The notes beneath the pieces were generated by a model. That model saw nothing but the letters and a program-made list of their open reading frames with translations, was not told the origin of the DNA and ran no database searches. Below are positions 1-12,879 of a stretch of DNA of 64,000 bases, piece after piece. This DNA comes from Lithospermum erythrorhizon (lineage: Eukaryota > Streptophyta > Magnoliopsida > Boraginales > Boraginaceae), in NCBI GenBank assembly GCA_019722365.1, contig JADFUC010000933.1, positions 50,444 to 114,443 of the forward strand. The letters are read 5' to 3'. Position 1 is the stretch's first letter. Each line of letters opens with the position of its first letter. The translations under genes were made by a program, and so were the position numbers.

Positions 1-185
1 AAAACATACAAAGTTCTAATGCTTCACACCATTCAAAATCACATTTGAACCAAGATAGACAAGCATCTTTCCACCTTCTCCGAAGAAACTGAACCCTTCT
101 TGTCTAACAAATTCGTAGTCATGTAAGACACGTATCTAACATTATAAGTTTGATTCAAACACAAAATTTATTGTAATTATTTGAC

Positions 186-560
186 TAAATTTCATGCTAA
201 AAGACCGAACTACTAAGATTTTAAATAAGATCTAAATATTTCAACCTTTCAAATGTACACTTGCCGATTTTCAGACCTAAACTCGAAACGATGGCATACA
301 ATGAATCTCACTATAAAACAAATTTAAGTGGCAAATGTATATTTTATATATACATTACACTTTATGGATCAATTTTTAAATAACAAATAATTAATTGGAT
401 CAATATCTAATACATTAATAAATTTTAATTAATTAAATAAAACTAAAATAAAATACATCATCTTTAATCTTATGTTCCCACCACTTCTTCTCTTATCCCA
501 TCCACCTAACCACCTACTCCCACCACCATTTAAAAAAGACTGTGAGTTAGCAAACGGGTA
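186..560 (+). repeat. AT-rich dispersed repeat, copy 1
   Basis: Non-coding AT-rich segment that shares its order of blocks with 1648-2000: a 'ctaaatttcat' start, a 'caaatatttcaacctttcaaat' like block, a TA-rich stretch followed by 'attacact', then 'aataacaaataattaattgg' and a C-rich 'ccacc' tail. The resemblance was seen by eye. It is probably a degraded non-autonomous element or an LTR fragment; no coding capacity or clear termini are visible. Confidence 0.5.
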
Positions 561-1647
561 AAATGTTTATGGGACTCTATTTAAGCATCAACTTTCTTGC
601 TCTCCTCGGGATGCTTTTCAGACAACGACGGCTAAATAAGAATGGATAAAACATCGAATAGTTCCTAATCGACATTCTTATATCTCTTTTAAACGCGAAC
701 AAATATTTCTAATTTTAAAGAAGCTTCCTAATCACTAAACTAAGTACAAACTATCGACCAATTCGCCCTTATTAACCATAAAGGAAGTCAGAAACTTTAC
801 TATTAAGCAATTTATTTAATGGGTCAGGATTTTTTAACCAGATTGATGAATTTTTTCTTCTTCGATCTGATTTTGATAAAGTTATAGTTATGGGGTGTAA
901 TAATGGTGTTGGAGTAACAATGTTTCTGCTCCACATAAACTATAATTAATTAATGCCTCATTAATTAAATAAACTATGGCTGGCAGACACGAAAAATGTT
1001 AATTTTTTGGGGTTTTGCTTCAGATGATGTTCTGCTTGTTGTTTCGTGAATCATAGTATAGTTAAGCCGCTGGAAGGAGAGTAATGCATGAAATATAAGA
1101 TCAAGATATGTTTTATTTAATTAATTAAAATTTTCTAATTATAAATTGTGAGTTGTGTTTCTTTCCTTTTCACATTACTAATTACTATATTATCTTATTA
1201 TAATATTTTCTATTAGTGGAATAATATGTTTCTAAAATTTTTAAAAGTACTCCTATAACCATTCAATAATTAATAAGTCCTGAATTTTTGTCTTAAAAAA
1301 ATTCTATAACAATTCAAATATATGTGTTAATTATTATATGTTCATTATCAACATCTTCTCATTCAATTATATAAAAAATGCTCAACAACTTTACTAATGT
1401 ATAAAAGTTGCTGATATAATATCAGAAGCTGATTTTTCAAATTTATTTAGTAATTATTATTCAATTATAAATTGAAAAATAATTTTTCTAATCCGAAAAG
1501 TTACTATTAAATAATATATATCTAAATTATTATTTCATATTTTGTAATTATTATGTGATATTTTATTTTACATATCTAATACTTCCTTTTATATTAAAAT
1601 TGTTATTTATGTCAAACTTTTAAAAGTGTCTTATCAAGTAATATTAA
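561..1647. other. AT-rich stretch without recognised gene
   Basis: Both strands are AT-rich and full of stops. I see no splice-compatible coding block, RNA gene or repeat boundary here. It separates the two copies of the dispersed AT-rich repeat. Confidence 0.4.
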
Positions 1648-2000
1648 GGCTAAATTTCATACATGCAATTCGAACTAAGGAAACATTTCAAATAGGTACC
1701 CAAATATTTCAACTTTTCAAATAGACATCCGAGACGATTGCACCTAAACTAAAAATATTTTATACCTATACTCCAATTGTTCAAACCTAAGACAAAACAT
1801 ATATTTTATATATATATATATATTACACTGGGTTATTTTGTAAATAACAAATAATTAATTGGGTTAATGTTTAATATCATAATTAATTTTAATTAATTAA
1901 ATAACAATAAAATAAACACATCATCTTTAACCTCACACCCAATCCCCACCCTTTACCCCTTCCTCACCAAACAAAAATAGAGGAACTACAACAAGAAAAT
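1648..2000 (+). repeat. AT-rich dispersed repeat, copy 2
   Basis: Second same-orientation copy of the repeat at 186-560. It contains a longer (TA)n run near 1806-1830, the 'attacactggg' block and the 'aataattaattggg' block, and ends in a C-rich tail. Reverse-oriented relatives lie at about 16868-17080 and 17985-18170. Confidence 0.5.
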
Positions 2001-2273
2001 AATAATTTAATATCAATAATATATCCTTTTTGAGTAATTCTTTTTCAACATCTTCTACATCACCAACTAGCTCATGGCTTTGGTTATCCAAAACATCATC
2101 ATTATCATTGATTTTTAAAGGTTTCTTACACTGAGAAATCCTACAATTTTTTTTTCCGCTTTGCTGAAATCGAACCTTAAATGCTCAAGAACACAATCGA
2201 AAATGAAGCTTTGATTTGCGCTTCACTCAAGGCCAAATCCAAAGGAAACGAGATTGGCCTGGGCCGTGTTATA

Positions 2274-5200
2274 TGTAACAATCCACCTGTGCTCCGCCGC
2301 CCGATCAACAACCCGTACATCGTAATTTACTAATCGATGGATAACAACATAAAATGACTTCATTTGACATTAATAATAACAATATAGATTTTTATCCATC
2401 GTGTGAACTAACAACACACCACACAAATGACATCATCAATATAAACATACATCAACTTTGAATAATACAACCAAACAATACACAATATTGTCTTCAATAT
2501 ACATCATAGTGGTAATATGTCAAACATGACCCCTCAATATACAACATAAAATTCTAGAAACATAACTGGTGAAAGAATAGAGAATTTGATCTCATGACTC
2601 TACGCCACTACCACCCTCACCTACTATCTTATTCTACCACAACGCAGCCTCCTCAACAACCTCACCGATCACTCCTAGAAACCTAGACATAAACACCCGC
2701 CCATGTAGAATAGGAGTGTTCATGTCTTGAAATTTTAATACAAATAATACCAATAAGATCCAACCACATATAATCATACTTATATAAGAACATATGTATA
2801 AACATTAATAAGGCTAATTAATGAACAAGTACTAGCAAATTATATACTAACCTCTTTGTTCAACATCACTATTTAGATCAACATAACACTAATACATAAA
2901 TTCATAACCATAAAAATGCATAATCATTCATTCAAATAAACAACACAATCAATACGGTTAGTCCAACAAAATACATAACATCAAACTCCTCCATCCACAC
3001 ATCCATCCACCAACCACATCCACCAATACACACATCTCCCAACACATATATACATCACAATCCTCCCGACAAAGCTACCCCTCAATATGCATCACACCAA
3101 ACCTCCTGAAACATCTCGGGGCTACTCCCTCAATATGCATATCACACCAAACCTCCTGGGCCGAGGCTACCCCATCAATGTATATATATCATTTCACCCA
3201 AATCAACCTGCAAAAGAATACACACCAACCACAAACAATACACAACCACACGCAACACAATCACACACAACAATCGTAGTATAATCATAACAACTACAAC
3301 AATCTCATAACATCAATCTTAATAACTCAATATACATTCCAATATAACCACACGACAAACACATGCCAAATATATAACCATAATATATGAAAGGCTCTTA
3401 ACGCGAGATTGTACTCACGCCGAGTAAAAGCAACTAAATATCTCTAGGTAGTCCACGCGCCAGTCCGGCTCAACTCTATCCAAAGCAATTATATGTAATA
3501 ACCTCGTTCTAAGCACTTCGATAATAATATTAATTGTGAAATTTATTTGAGCCGAATTACATTTATAATTTAGTAGTAACTAGACATTACCCGAGTTAAG
3601 GATCGCTCACTGCCTGGATAACTCCGATTCGCTAGATTTGGCACAAACTCCTCGCGATTTTCTCTTAAGACTAAGTGTTAAGTCTACTATCCTTCATCCT
3701 TATCTTCATAACATCAAACACAAAAAAATATCTTCCCTCCATCTTCTATCTTGGCCGAGCTCTTCGAGCAAAACAAGAAAAAAATTTTCTTTCCATTTCT
3801 TCACTTTATTGCTTATAAAGATCCTCGTTGATTATTAAGGCTCCCAACATCTTTCCCTTAAAATTCGGTGTATGAACATGTAGTTTGGTCGATTTTTATG
3901 ATTGAGTTTGCTGACTTTTGACATAATTCAATTTTATGATGATTCTAAGTTTGTTACATGGGTTCTATGATGTATATGGGGCTGGCGAATTCACATTTAG
4001 AGGTTGTTTGAGGATGTTGTCATTGGGGTTGGACTTTTCTGTGTTTCGTTGACTTTTTTTGTTGATATTTTTATAAGACTTTAAATGTGTAAGTGGAGTT
4101 TAATTAGACCTTATCAGAAGTTGTCATGACGTTAAAATGGTAATTTAGACATTAATTAAAAGTGGAGTTAGGTTGAAAAATGCGATTGTGTTGAGTTATA
4201 CCTGATATTTTGGAGTATGTGGTGTTAATTGGTGGACTCGAGGGTTAATTCGTATGACTTATAAGTTGGGATTTTGAAATGTTAATGCATGTTCGAATTC
4301 TGGGCTGGGGAATCGATCAAGGCGTCCGATGGATTTTTATTAATTTGTTAATTTATCCGGCTATTTTAGACCGCTTTAGAAATAGTTCCACTAAGAGTCG
4401 GGTAAAGTAGCGCCTTCTTGTGAACGCAGTATCAGAAGAGGGTCTTCATTATTATACTTTCGGTGTTTTGTTAGGCGCCATCGCGAATGACGCTATCGCG
4501 CGATTGTATTCACGGTTGCTTGTGGTAGCTACAGAAAAGGAAGATTGCCCCACGTGCTACCTTACGACTTGTTTTAAATTGTGGTATGATTATGCGAATG
4601 GTATACATGTCCTTATGGGGCCATGATTACGCGAGAAACGATATATACGTGAATTGTTGTATGATTACGCTGGTGGATTCATTTGTGCGAGCCTATGATA
4701 TGATTATGGATTATATTCTCGCGGGGTGCATCAAGATCGCTGGTAAGTAATAGCTTGAACTCCAACTTATATTTCTCGATTTCTGTGGCCTTGTCAAAGA
4801 CTTTTTGTATTTTTGTGGCCTTGTCGGCACTTCGCATGCTTGCGGGCCTCACGGGCTGCTGCGCTTGATTTACTATCAAGGGATATTTTTAGTCAAGGCT
4901 AATATTGTTTCGGGAGTAGAAGAGTTGGTTATTGAGAGGTGTTGGCTGAGTTATGCGTACACAGGCGATTTCGGTATTAGATACGATCCCGCTTGACGAT
5001 AGGGTTAAAGTGGCTCTCCTTCCTTGGTGCGATATGACGCTATTGGCCTTATACTTCGGGGTATATGTAGTGAGATTCAAGTATCACTTGCTATGTGCAT
5101 TGGCCATGCTGCCTTTATACTTGGAGGCAAACAGATCTATTATCACTCTTTACTATGTGCATTGTTTCCAAGGCCTTTATACTTTGTATATGGCGCGAGA

Positions 5201-6990
5201 TCTATTATCACTTTCATATGTGCATTGTTACAAGTACTTTATACTTCTAGAGGCGTGTTATTTATTTACGATTGGTCCATTCCCTCGTGTGTACTGGATC
5301 GAAATAGACAAGATGAGGTCAATATCATGGGTAATGTAGATATGAGCATTTACGATCAGAGCTTTTAATGTCATTGAAGTCTCTTGATTTCTTTTCTCAA
5401 GGACGCGATCGAACTTCCTATTATATCTCCATATGTTATGTCCGAGACTTCTTTGGATTTATGTTGTATGACCTTATCAGTAGTCCTCGATATATATACA
5501 TATTTTATTCATATTTATATGTATTGTCTCGACTCTGCCTGCATGGTTTAAGTTTCCCCGTGTTAGCAGGTTCACTAAGTCATGCTTATGTCTCTTTTCG
5601 CTTTGGGCGCATTTCATTTGTGCCAGTCGACAGCGGCTACTGAGCCAGCAGGCCGCTGAGAAGCCTTTGTCTTGAGCGGATAAAGCGGAAAGCATCGGGT
5701 GGTCGAGACCTCACACCCCATTTTAATGTGTTACCAACCCATTTTGATTGTTTTATTTTTCCTTTTCAAAACTTTAGCCTTGTCGGCAGCTTGTCATTTT
5801 GTATTCTCGAGTACAAGATTTACTCTCAGAAAGATTATCAAGTTTATTTGGGATATGTTGTATATATGGAGTCAGTTGGTTAGATATCACCCGATGGATT
5901 GTAAAATTTTAAAACCTGTGATTATTTTGAGAATATTAATGGAAATCAAAGTTCGTGTTCCGATTATAACGATTCTCAGATCAGGCTACTGACCCAAGGG
6001 TCGTTAATGCTTATTTTACTTTCCATTAATAACCTCCCTTATATCTATTAAACTCAAAGATAAAATATAATCCAACAATCCAAGTATAATGATCCTAGTT
6101 CAAAATGTAGTAAAATGGTCCAACAAAACTGCCCGAGTATTTTTATAGCATAAAAATATAATTTTCTCCATTTAAATCCCGATTATTATTATTCTAGATC
6201 TCATAATTCAAAATAAATATCAAATCAACTTTAAAATTTCCAAAATTTATATTTGTTTCCATTTGTATATCATTTCTACCATTTAACTTCCAAAATTTTA
6301 TAATAAATACAAAAAACTTCAAAATCAAAACTTTCTTACATAGGTCAACTCCATATGACAACACTTACTTAAAAATAGAATTTTATAATTTTTGGAACAT
6401 ATTTACTATTTATTTCCTATTTCTTATATAAAAACTGAAATTAAATAGGAACAAAATCAAATCCATACATAATATAGCTATCTCTCAATGATATACTCCT
6501 AAAATATTCCAATATATCGGTCATAATAAAATATGGTTCTAAATCTACCATAAACTACATAAAGATTCAATCTTTAATATAATATTCATTTTTTACTAAC
6601 TTTTCAAATTATAAAATAACATAACATATCATCTAGATGTTCTAAGACATGAAAGGAAGAGCTTAAGAGTTGTATCATATACCTTAGATGCTTAGATGAT
6701 AGTAGAACACTTCAAGCTCAATTTTTATTACGGTAACTTCACAAACAAAGAAAGAAGAAAAAATGAAACGCGACAAGATGATGATGATTTCAAGCAAGAG
6801 GGGGAGGAGATAAGGATGGGGAGATATTTCATGGCGAATATATATGTAGTAAAAAGTTAGGTCTCGCTTTTGTACGGTGTTTATTTCTCCACTTTTTATC
6901 ATTAAATTTAATGAAAACGATCCTAAATATATTATTATTATCCGTAGCACAATACTACTCATTTAATACCATCTCGGTATATCTATTTTA
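2274..6990 (-). mobile_element. Family X repeat, copy A (split by copy B)
   Basis: Reverse-strand copy of a large non-coding repeat, seen at 2274-3493 and again at about 6039-6990. The left end starts TGTAACAATCC and is preceded by TTATA. Blocks shared with copies C and D include the 'cgagatttgtactcac' like segment near 3400 and, after copy B, the segment near 6620-6830 that matches the region following 'accttgaaacgacgaggatga' of copy D. TG...ACA termini and length suggest a solo LTR of a Gypsy-type element, but no coding domain is attached, so class is an inference. Right boundary is approximate. Confidence 0.45.
3494..6038 (+). mobile_element. Family X repeat, copy B (opposite strand, inside copy A)
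   Basis: Plus-strand copy starting TGTAATAACC, preceded by TTATA. Its first 90 bases match the reverse complement of the right end of copy E (about 60570-60655), including the 'cgataataatattaatt' block. Its middle (5030-5250) matches the reverse complement of the minisatellite region of copy C, with repeated 'gcctttatact' and 'agatctattatcact'. Its end (5850-5930) matches the reverse complement of 58370-58430. TTATA recurs at 6039-6043, a possible target duplication, but the pentamer is AT-rich and the end lacks CA. Several short frames open here but none shows a recognised domain. Confidence 0.5.
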
Positions 6991-7798
6991 TTCGAAAGTA
7001 TTTGCTCATTCCCATCTCACCACCAAATGATATATTAAACATATTTTTAAAGGTTTAAACATAATGGATTATTTCACTATTTACTTGAAATGAGATAAAC
7101 AAGCTAACAGCTCCTATACAATAGCTAACCACTACTACATGATCTTATCTCAATCATGTGTTTTTCAAACATGGTAAAACAGAAACCTAAATAATAGCAA
7201 AACACTAAACTAAAAAACAAGCCCTAATGCATGCATGGTCTTGACGTGCCTTATGCATGCATGATCTTGTATTATTAGTTCGTGACTGTTTGCTTCTGTC
7301 TTCAAGATGTGACGGAGATTGATGATGGTAATGTTGAAATCCCTCAGGATTAATTTAATATTTGAGGTTTATGTTTGTTCTGAATTATGGTAATTTTTAT
7401 TTTTTGGATGATTTGAATGTTGGGTTTTGTTGTTTTGATATAAAGTTTGGATCTTTATAGATATTTGTTTGCTTGGTATTATTATTATTTTTAGGGGTTT
7501 ATTTATGTTGTATGAATCTGAATGCCTAAATTTCGTCATGGATTAGTTTAAAGTCCACTTTCTTGTTTTAGTTCTTCTATTTTTGCTTGGTAGCTGTGGA
7601 TATGTATGTAGATGAAATAAGATGACAGATTTTTTTTTTTTATCTATTCTATATATAGTATAAAGAAAATAGGTGTAGGTAGTTATTAGCTTTACCAAAT
7701 TTTTTTCTTCCCATTTTACCCTTTTCAATCATATATTATACAATTAGTTATCCAAATATATAGGGATAATTTAGGAGTATCTTACGTTATGCTAGGTC
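6991..7798. other. AT-rich spacer without recognised gene
   Basis: No coding block recognised. A direct repeat of ATGCATGCATG followed by R-TCTTG occurs twice at about 7213-7236 and 7252-7268. The rest is T-rich and ends near the left limit of the hAT element. Confidence 0.35.
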
Positions 7799-7944
7799 AA
7801 ATGCAGCCTGTGCTCGGCTCGATTCGTGAGTATCTGGATCCGAATGGGCTGATTCAATGTTCGCCCGAGGACGAAACGTAAAGCCGAGCCTCAAGTGTTG
7901 ATATTCGTAGGCCGAGCGAGCCGCTCGAACGGATCGGCCTTGCC

Positions 7945-8160
7945 CACCTATATATATATATAATACCCATTTCTCCATTAATATGGTCCATTACTCCATT
8001 TCACTCCCCTAATTCTCATATGGTCCATTTCATTTGGTGCATTAAACCTATCAGATACCCTAATCTCTCTTCATTCCCTCATTCTCTCTTCTCTTCTGCC
8101 GTTTCATCTCTCATTTTCTCTCTAAGTTTTGTCCCTAATCTCTACTTCCCTCAGCTGTAA
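7945..8160 (+). promoter_or_regulatory. TATA-like and pyrimidine-rich leader, possible hAT promoter
   Basis: A TATATATATATAATA run at about 7950-7964 is followed by a CT-rich stretch (8055-8160) resembling a plant 5' leader. It lies downstream of the left subterminal repeats of the hAT element, where the transposase promoter would be expected. This is positional inference only. Confidence 0.2.
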
Positions 8161-8403
8161 CCTTCTGATTCCATGTCTTATAGAGCATCATAACATTAAT
8201 AAGGTGATTTAGATGAGCTGTGTCTATTTCACTTTAGATCTAGGTTGACTTTGCTTGACTTTCCTAAACCGCTTCGATTTTGTTCTGCATGTTTGCCTTT
8301 TGTGTTGTAAATAGGTTCGATTGTTATTTCATGTGTTTTAGTTTTTGGTTTTGGTTTTAAAGAACACTTTTGACTTTTTGTACTTTTGACTTTTTATATT
8401 GAT

Positions 8404-11400
8404 CGTAACGACTCACTAAAAGGGCCCCCCTGTGCTCAACTATCAACCCGAATAATCGTAGCCACCAACCCATGACAACAATTAAACGACTTTATTTAAC
8501 ATCATAAATAAAAATACTACAACTCATTCCATCGGGGTGAACTAACCAATACTACAACAACCTAAAAGTAATAATGTAAGTACAATATAAACCACTTGTT
8601 TTACAACACGGTAGAACAATAATTATTACATACAATGTAAACTCAAAGAAGATAAAGTACACCGCTGGCGCCTTCGCCCACCACTCACTATCTCCTCAAG
8701 CAGTACGCAGCCTACCGTCCAAAGCATCTCGGTTATCCCGCAACAACCTAGCATAAACGCCCATAAAGGAAAAATGTGGAGTCGCCTAAAAGCCGAATAA
8801 AATAACGCCACGTATTAACCCACCTTATCGTACAAATAAGAATAAATTAAGTCCCTCACCTATATCAAGACTATATACCCCAAGAGTTATATTTTATATG
8901 CCACTCACCACAAATTAAATCTTACATAATGACTTTCCAACTAACACCGATAAACCCACACCACGTCAACAACTTCCTCACAGTACGCCTTAGTCACCGG
9001 AGATATCTTTCTATTTGTTATCTTTCGTAAGTATAGCTAATTTCCGATATAATATTCAACTCCACATACGACAACTCAAACATATATCTCAACATCTCAT
9101 CACTCAAGCATACACAACTCAACTACTTATCTTTAGTTCACCTTAAAGTGCTACTCCCGATTATAAATACATACACCTCCCATTTACAATCTAAACAGCT
9201 CTTGCTATAAGCATCTCTCCAAATCAAGCTTACTTTCTTAATGTAACCGAAAATATATGTCTTAAATCAAGATAACCTAAGGTCGGAATTATCTACCCAA
9301 ATTCTTCGTGTAGTATAATACCTGAACTTATTTACCTCAATGGTATCAACGTCGTGGTTAGATCAGAACTTATATTCTAGCACATTGAATCTAGTTTTCC
9401 ACCATATATAAATATCATCAACATCACCAACAGATTAGCATAAACTTCGGTTTATAATTTCGTACCTAATATTCTCTATCTCAAAGTATTCCCATCCATT
9501 AACCACTTGACATATATATATAACATGTCTACAAACAAGACAAAGAATGCCGGCAAGGCAAGACAAGAATGCCATTAGGATACAACCGAGTAAATACCGT
9601 ATCCTGAATACAAAAATAGTCACGACAAGTGCCAAAGTCCGAAATGAAGTACAACCATCAAAGCAATGTTGACAGCACAACAACACGATTGTGAATACAC
9701 ATCATAGTCAAATATGAATCAAATACATATATACATGACTGCCGAATAAAGTCATACAACATAATTCCACAGGAAGTCTCAGACATAACACACGAAGATC
9801 TAATGTAGGTTCCAGAAGCACACAATTCCAAAAAAAGAGATCAAGACTCAACAATCCACCTCAAAACTCTACTATCAAATCATATCTCTCATATCCCCAC
9901 AACCATACCAACCTCTAATGCGCATATGCTCAATCCGTCTACCTGCAGGAATGGACTAATCGATAATCACCCCGCACTTATACCGCAGTATAAGGCCAAA
10001 ACCGCACTTATACACAAAGTATAAGGCACATCGCACTCATACACTAAGTATAATCAAGACTTATACACAAAAGTATAAGGCACACCGTGATTTATACACA
10101 AGAGCAAGGCACACCGCATCTTATACACATATATAAGGCAAAAACCGCACTTATACACCAAGAGGCACAACGCACTTATACATAGTATAAGGCAAACCGC
10201 ACTTATACACAAAGTATAAGGCCACACACATATCCTGCAGCGGTGCTTATAGTCACCTAACTCAATCATCCCAAACTACGGGGTCATATCCTACACTAAG
10301 TCACCTCTGGAAGTCACATAACTCAACCCACCTCTCTAATAACCAACTACTTTACTCCCAATATTAAGCACAGCCTAACACAAAGACACAATCGTGAATC
10401 AATCACAAATTACCGCTAAGGCCACATAAATACCAAAAAGTGTCGAAAAGGCCACAGAATACAAAATTAATATAAGGGAGTTCAAGCCATCACTTACCTC
10501 AAGCCGCCTTCACGCCACGGTATCGTAGTCACCTAATTATATCATGGCTCACACATAATCGCACAACCATTATACGATACCATTCTCACATAACCATATC
10601 ACAATAATATTTAATTCATTCACATAATTATATTACAAGGACATGTACACCATTTACACATAATTATAAGTGGTTACAAAGACATGTGTCATTTACACAT
10701 AATTATATTACAAAGACATGCACACCATTTAAAGTAGTACATAAGGTAATACACGCGAGATAAAGATTCACCTGTTCGCACAAGAACGCCCCTGCCTAAT
10801 CGATCCAATTGCCTTTCCCACACTCCGGGTCTAATCAAAACACCCGAAATTACAATTACTACTCGCAACAATTTAAACCCTTATCTTAATTAAATTCTGA
10901 CTTTCGACCCATTTTAGTTACAAATTGACAACTTAAGTATAAATGGCTAATTATGTTTCAGACTATTAAATGACGAATTTCAACTATCTCAATTAAAACC
11001 TATGAACGATCAACACCTTAACCAAAATACCCAACATTATCAACCAATTTCAATCAACCCAAAATATCAACTTTTCCAACTAATCAAACCCATTTCTAAC
11101 AACCTCAAATCCCGAAGCCCGTTTACTACTCAAAATCTAATAAAACTAATTTCAACATATATTCCTCCAATAACTTATAAATCATAATTTCACCTCAAAA
11201 CAATCACAATAAAGGTCCAATATATTTATACTCAACAACTTTAGAAAAGCCAACCCTAAAATCACTGAAAGTCAACTCCAATTATACCAACATCTTTCTA
11301 CCCCAAATATCGATTATTATCAACTCTGGGGATTATATAAGCTAAGCCTTAAACAATAATTATCTTGTCAATATCTCATAAAAATCGAGTCAACCCAAAA

Positions 11401-12069
11401 TCCTTTAAAAGTCAACGGCCCTAAAAACGTCCGAAATCACACATTTAACACGATATATCAACTCAAGAAAAACTAATTTAGGAACCCAAACAATTGGAGC
11501 AATAAAATTCAATTACAAAGTCACCTCTGGGAGATCTCACAAAATACTTAACAAGATCGCATTATTTTACCTTGAAACGACGAGGATGATTTATGAGAAA
11601 CTCCCCTAGAAATTGAGGTCCAAAGCTCGCAAGACGTGAAGAGAAATCGAAGAAAGTTAAAATCATGGCGGGGAGTGAGATTCAATGCCCACTTCTCTAG
11701 AGAGAGAGAGAAAATGATTTTGCCTGCCCAGTTTGGTTTTATTTAAAACGGGTTGGCCTACCCAATCATGCGGAAACCCGATCGTTTAATTCAATCGATA
11801 CTTCTCGCTTTTTAACTTATTTCGACAATCAACTTTCAAACATTAACATTGATTTATATCCTCAAATTATATTACCACCCAAATAATATCATTTCCATTC
11901 GATTAAAACTTTAAAATTCTCAAAACCGAAATATACTACCAACCGACCGATTCGCTGTATTTCGACTATTCAACTTCGAATTTTTTTTTTTTTTGATTTC
12001 TCCTCGAAATACTCCACCGAGCAACTAGTATACTATTTCAATAATATTAGTACCTTAACTGCTATTACA
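8404..12069 (-). mobile_element. Family X repeat, copy D
   Basis: Longest copy, about 3.7 kb, inserted in the hAT element. In its own orientation it starts TGTAATAG (right end, ACA at 12067-12069) and ends near CGTTACG at 8404-8410. Flanks TTGAT (8399-8403) and TTGAC (12070-12074) form a 4/5 candidate target duplication. Blocks shared with copy C include the 'accaaccgaccgattcg' segment (11940-11957 and 23326-23342), the 'cgcccctgcctaatcgat' segment and the minisatellite. No gag, pol or transposase domain is visible on either strand. A solo LTR of a large-LTR Gypsy lineage is the best guess. Confidence 0.5.
9970..10230. repeat. Minisatellite with hairpin-forming units (copy D)
   Basis: Roughly 30-bp units built on 'cgcacttatac-n-gtataaggc'. 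Each good unit contains the inverted repeat CTTATAC/GTATAAG separated by 4-5 bases, for example 9977-9994, 10007-10025 and 10202-10220. Related arrays sit in copy C (21440-21745) and copy E (59075-59160), so the array is a built-in part of family X. Confidence 0.7.
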
Positions 12070-12600
12070 TTGACTTCGATTTTAGTTTGCATGTTTAGGT
12101 TTGCGGTTGTAAATAGGTTCGACGAGTGTTTTATGTTTTGATTTCCGTTTCAATGACAATTTTGACTATTATTGACTTGGAATTTTGCATTTGACTTTGA
12201 CCTTTATGTTTGACTTTCGATAATACAATCAATTTCGGCTCGCATGTATGGTTTTGAGTTGTGATTTGTTATTAGGTTTCGATTTATTTTTTGTTTTTAG
12301 GTTTTGATTAATTAAGTTAGTGATTTTGGAAGTTGTGGGTTCGATGTTGAATAAGAAATTAATTATTGGTTCAATTAGGTTTTACGTAGGTTTCAATTAG
12401 GATTTTAATTTAGGTTTTGATTTAGTGGTAATCATTTGCTCAATTAGGGTTTCGATTTAGGATTTTGATTAATCAAATAATTGAATTAGGGTAATTGATT
12501 TAGGGTTTTACTTAATTAAATAATTGAATTAGAGGTTTAAATTAGGATTTTGATTTAGGGACAGTTTGTAATTAAGATATTGTAATTAATTTATTATTTC
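12070..12600 (+). repeat. T-rich tandem and direct repeats in hAT leader
   Basis: Two kinds of repeat. A block of about 110 bp with 'cttcgatttt', 'tgcatgttt', 'gttgtaaataggttcga' occurs at 8275-8395, left of copy D, again at 12077-12180, and more weakly at 12234-12300. Then 12280-12560 holds repeated 'ttagggttttgattaattaaataattgaat' like units of 40-50 bp. No coding signal. Position fits an untranslated leader or intron of the hAT element. Confidence 0.5.
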
Positions 12601-12879
12601 AATTTATTTATTAATAAATCGATTTGTCGGGTGTAAATTATAATCTAATAGCTGGTATTTATTTTGTTAACTTCTAATTCTCCTTGAATTCGCATACCCT
12701 CCGAATTTATTTACGGTGAGACGGAGTCCGATTTGTAGTCCGAGCAGTTTCAATCACGAGTCGAACTGGACGGATGAAATGGAGGCATTCCCTCATTGGT
12801 GTAAACGGTGATTCCTCGAAACATTTGCAGAGTCAGCTTCGCTGGTGCTAATGGCGCGCATCCTCAGATAAATAAACCC

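Noticed and set aside
3087..3284. 65-residue plus frame in copy A
   Set aside because: It translates tandem repeats ('caccaaacctcctg', 'ctcaatatgcat') of a non-coding repeat; no domain and no family pattern.
4953..5643. Three overlapping plus frames of 91-128 residues
   Set aside because: They lie in the degraded minisatellite of copy B, overlap each other in different frames and follow the repeat unit, not a codon pattern.
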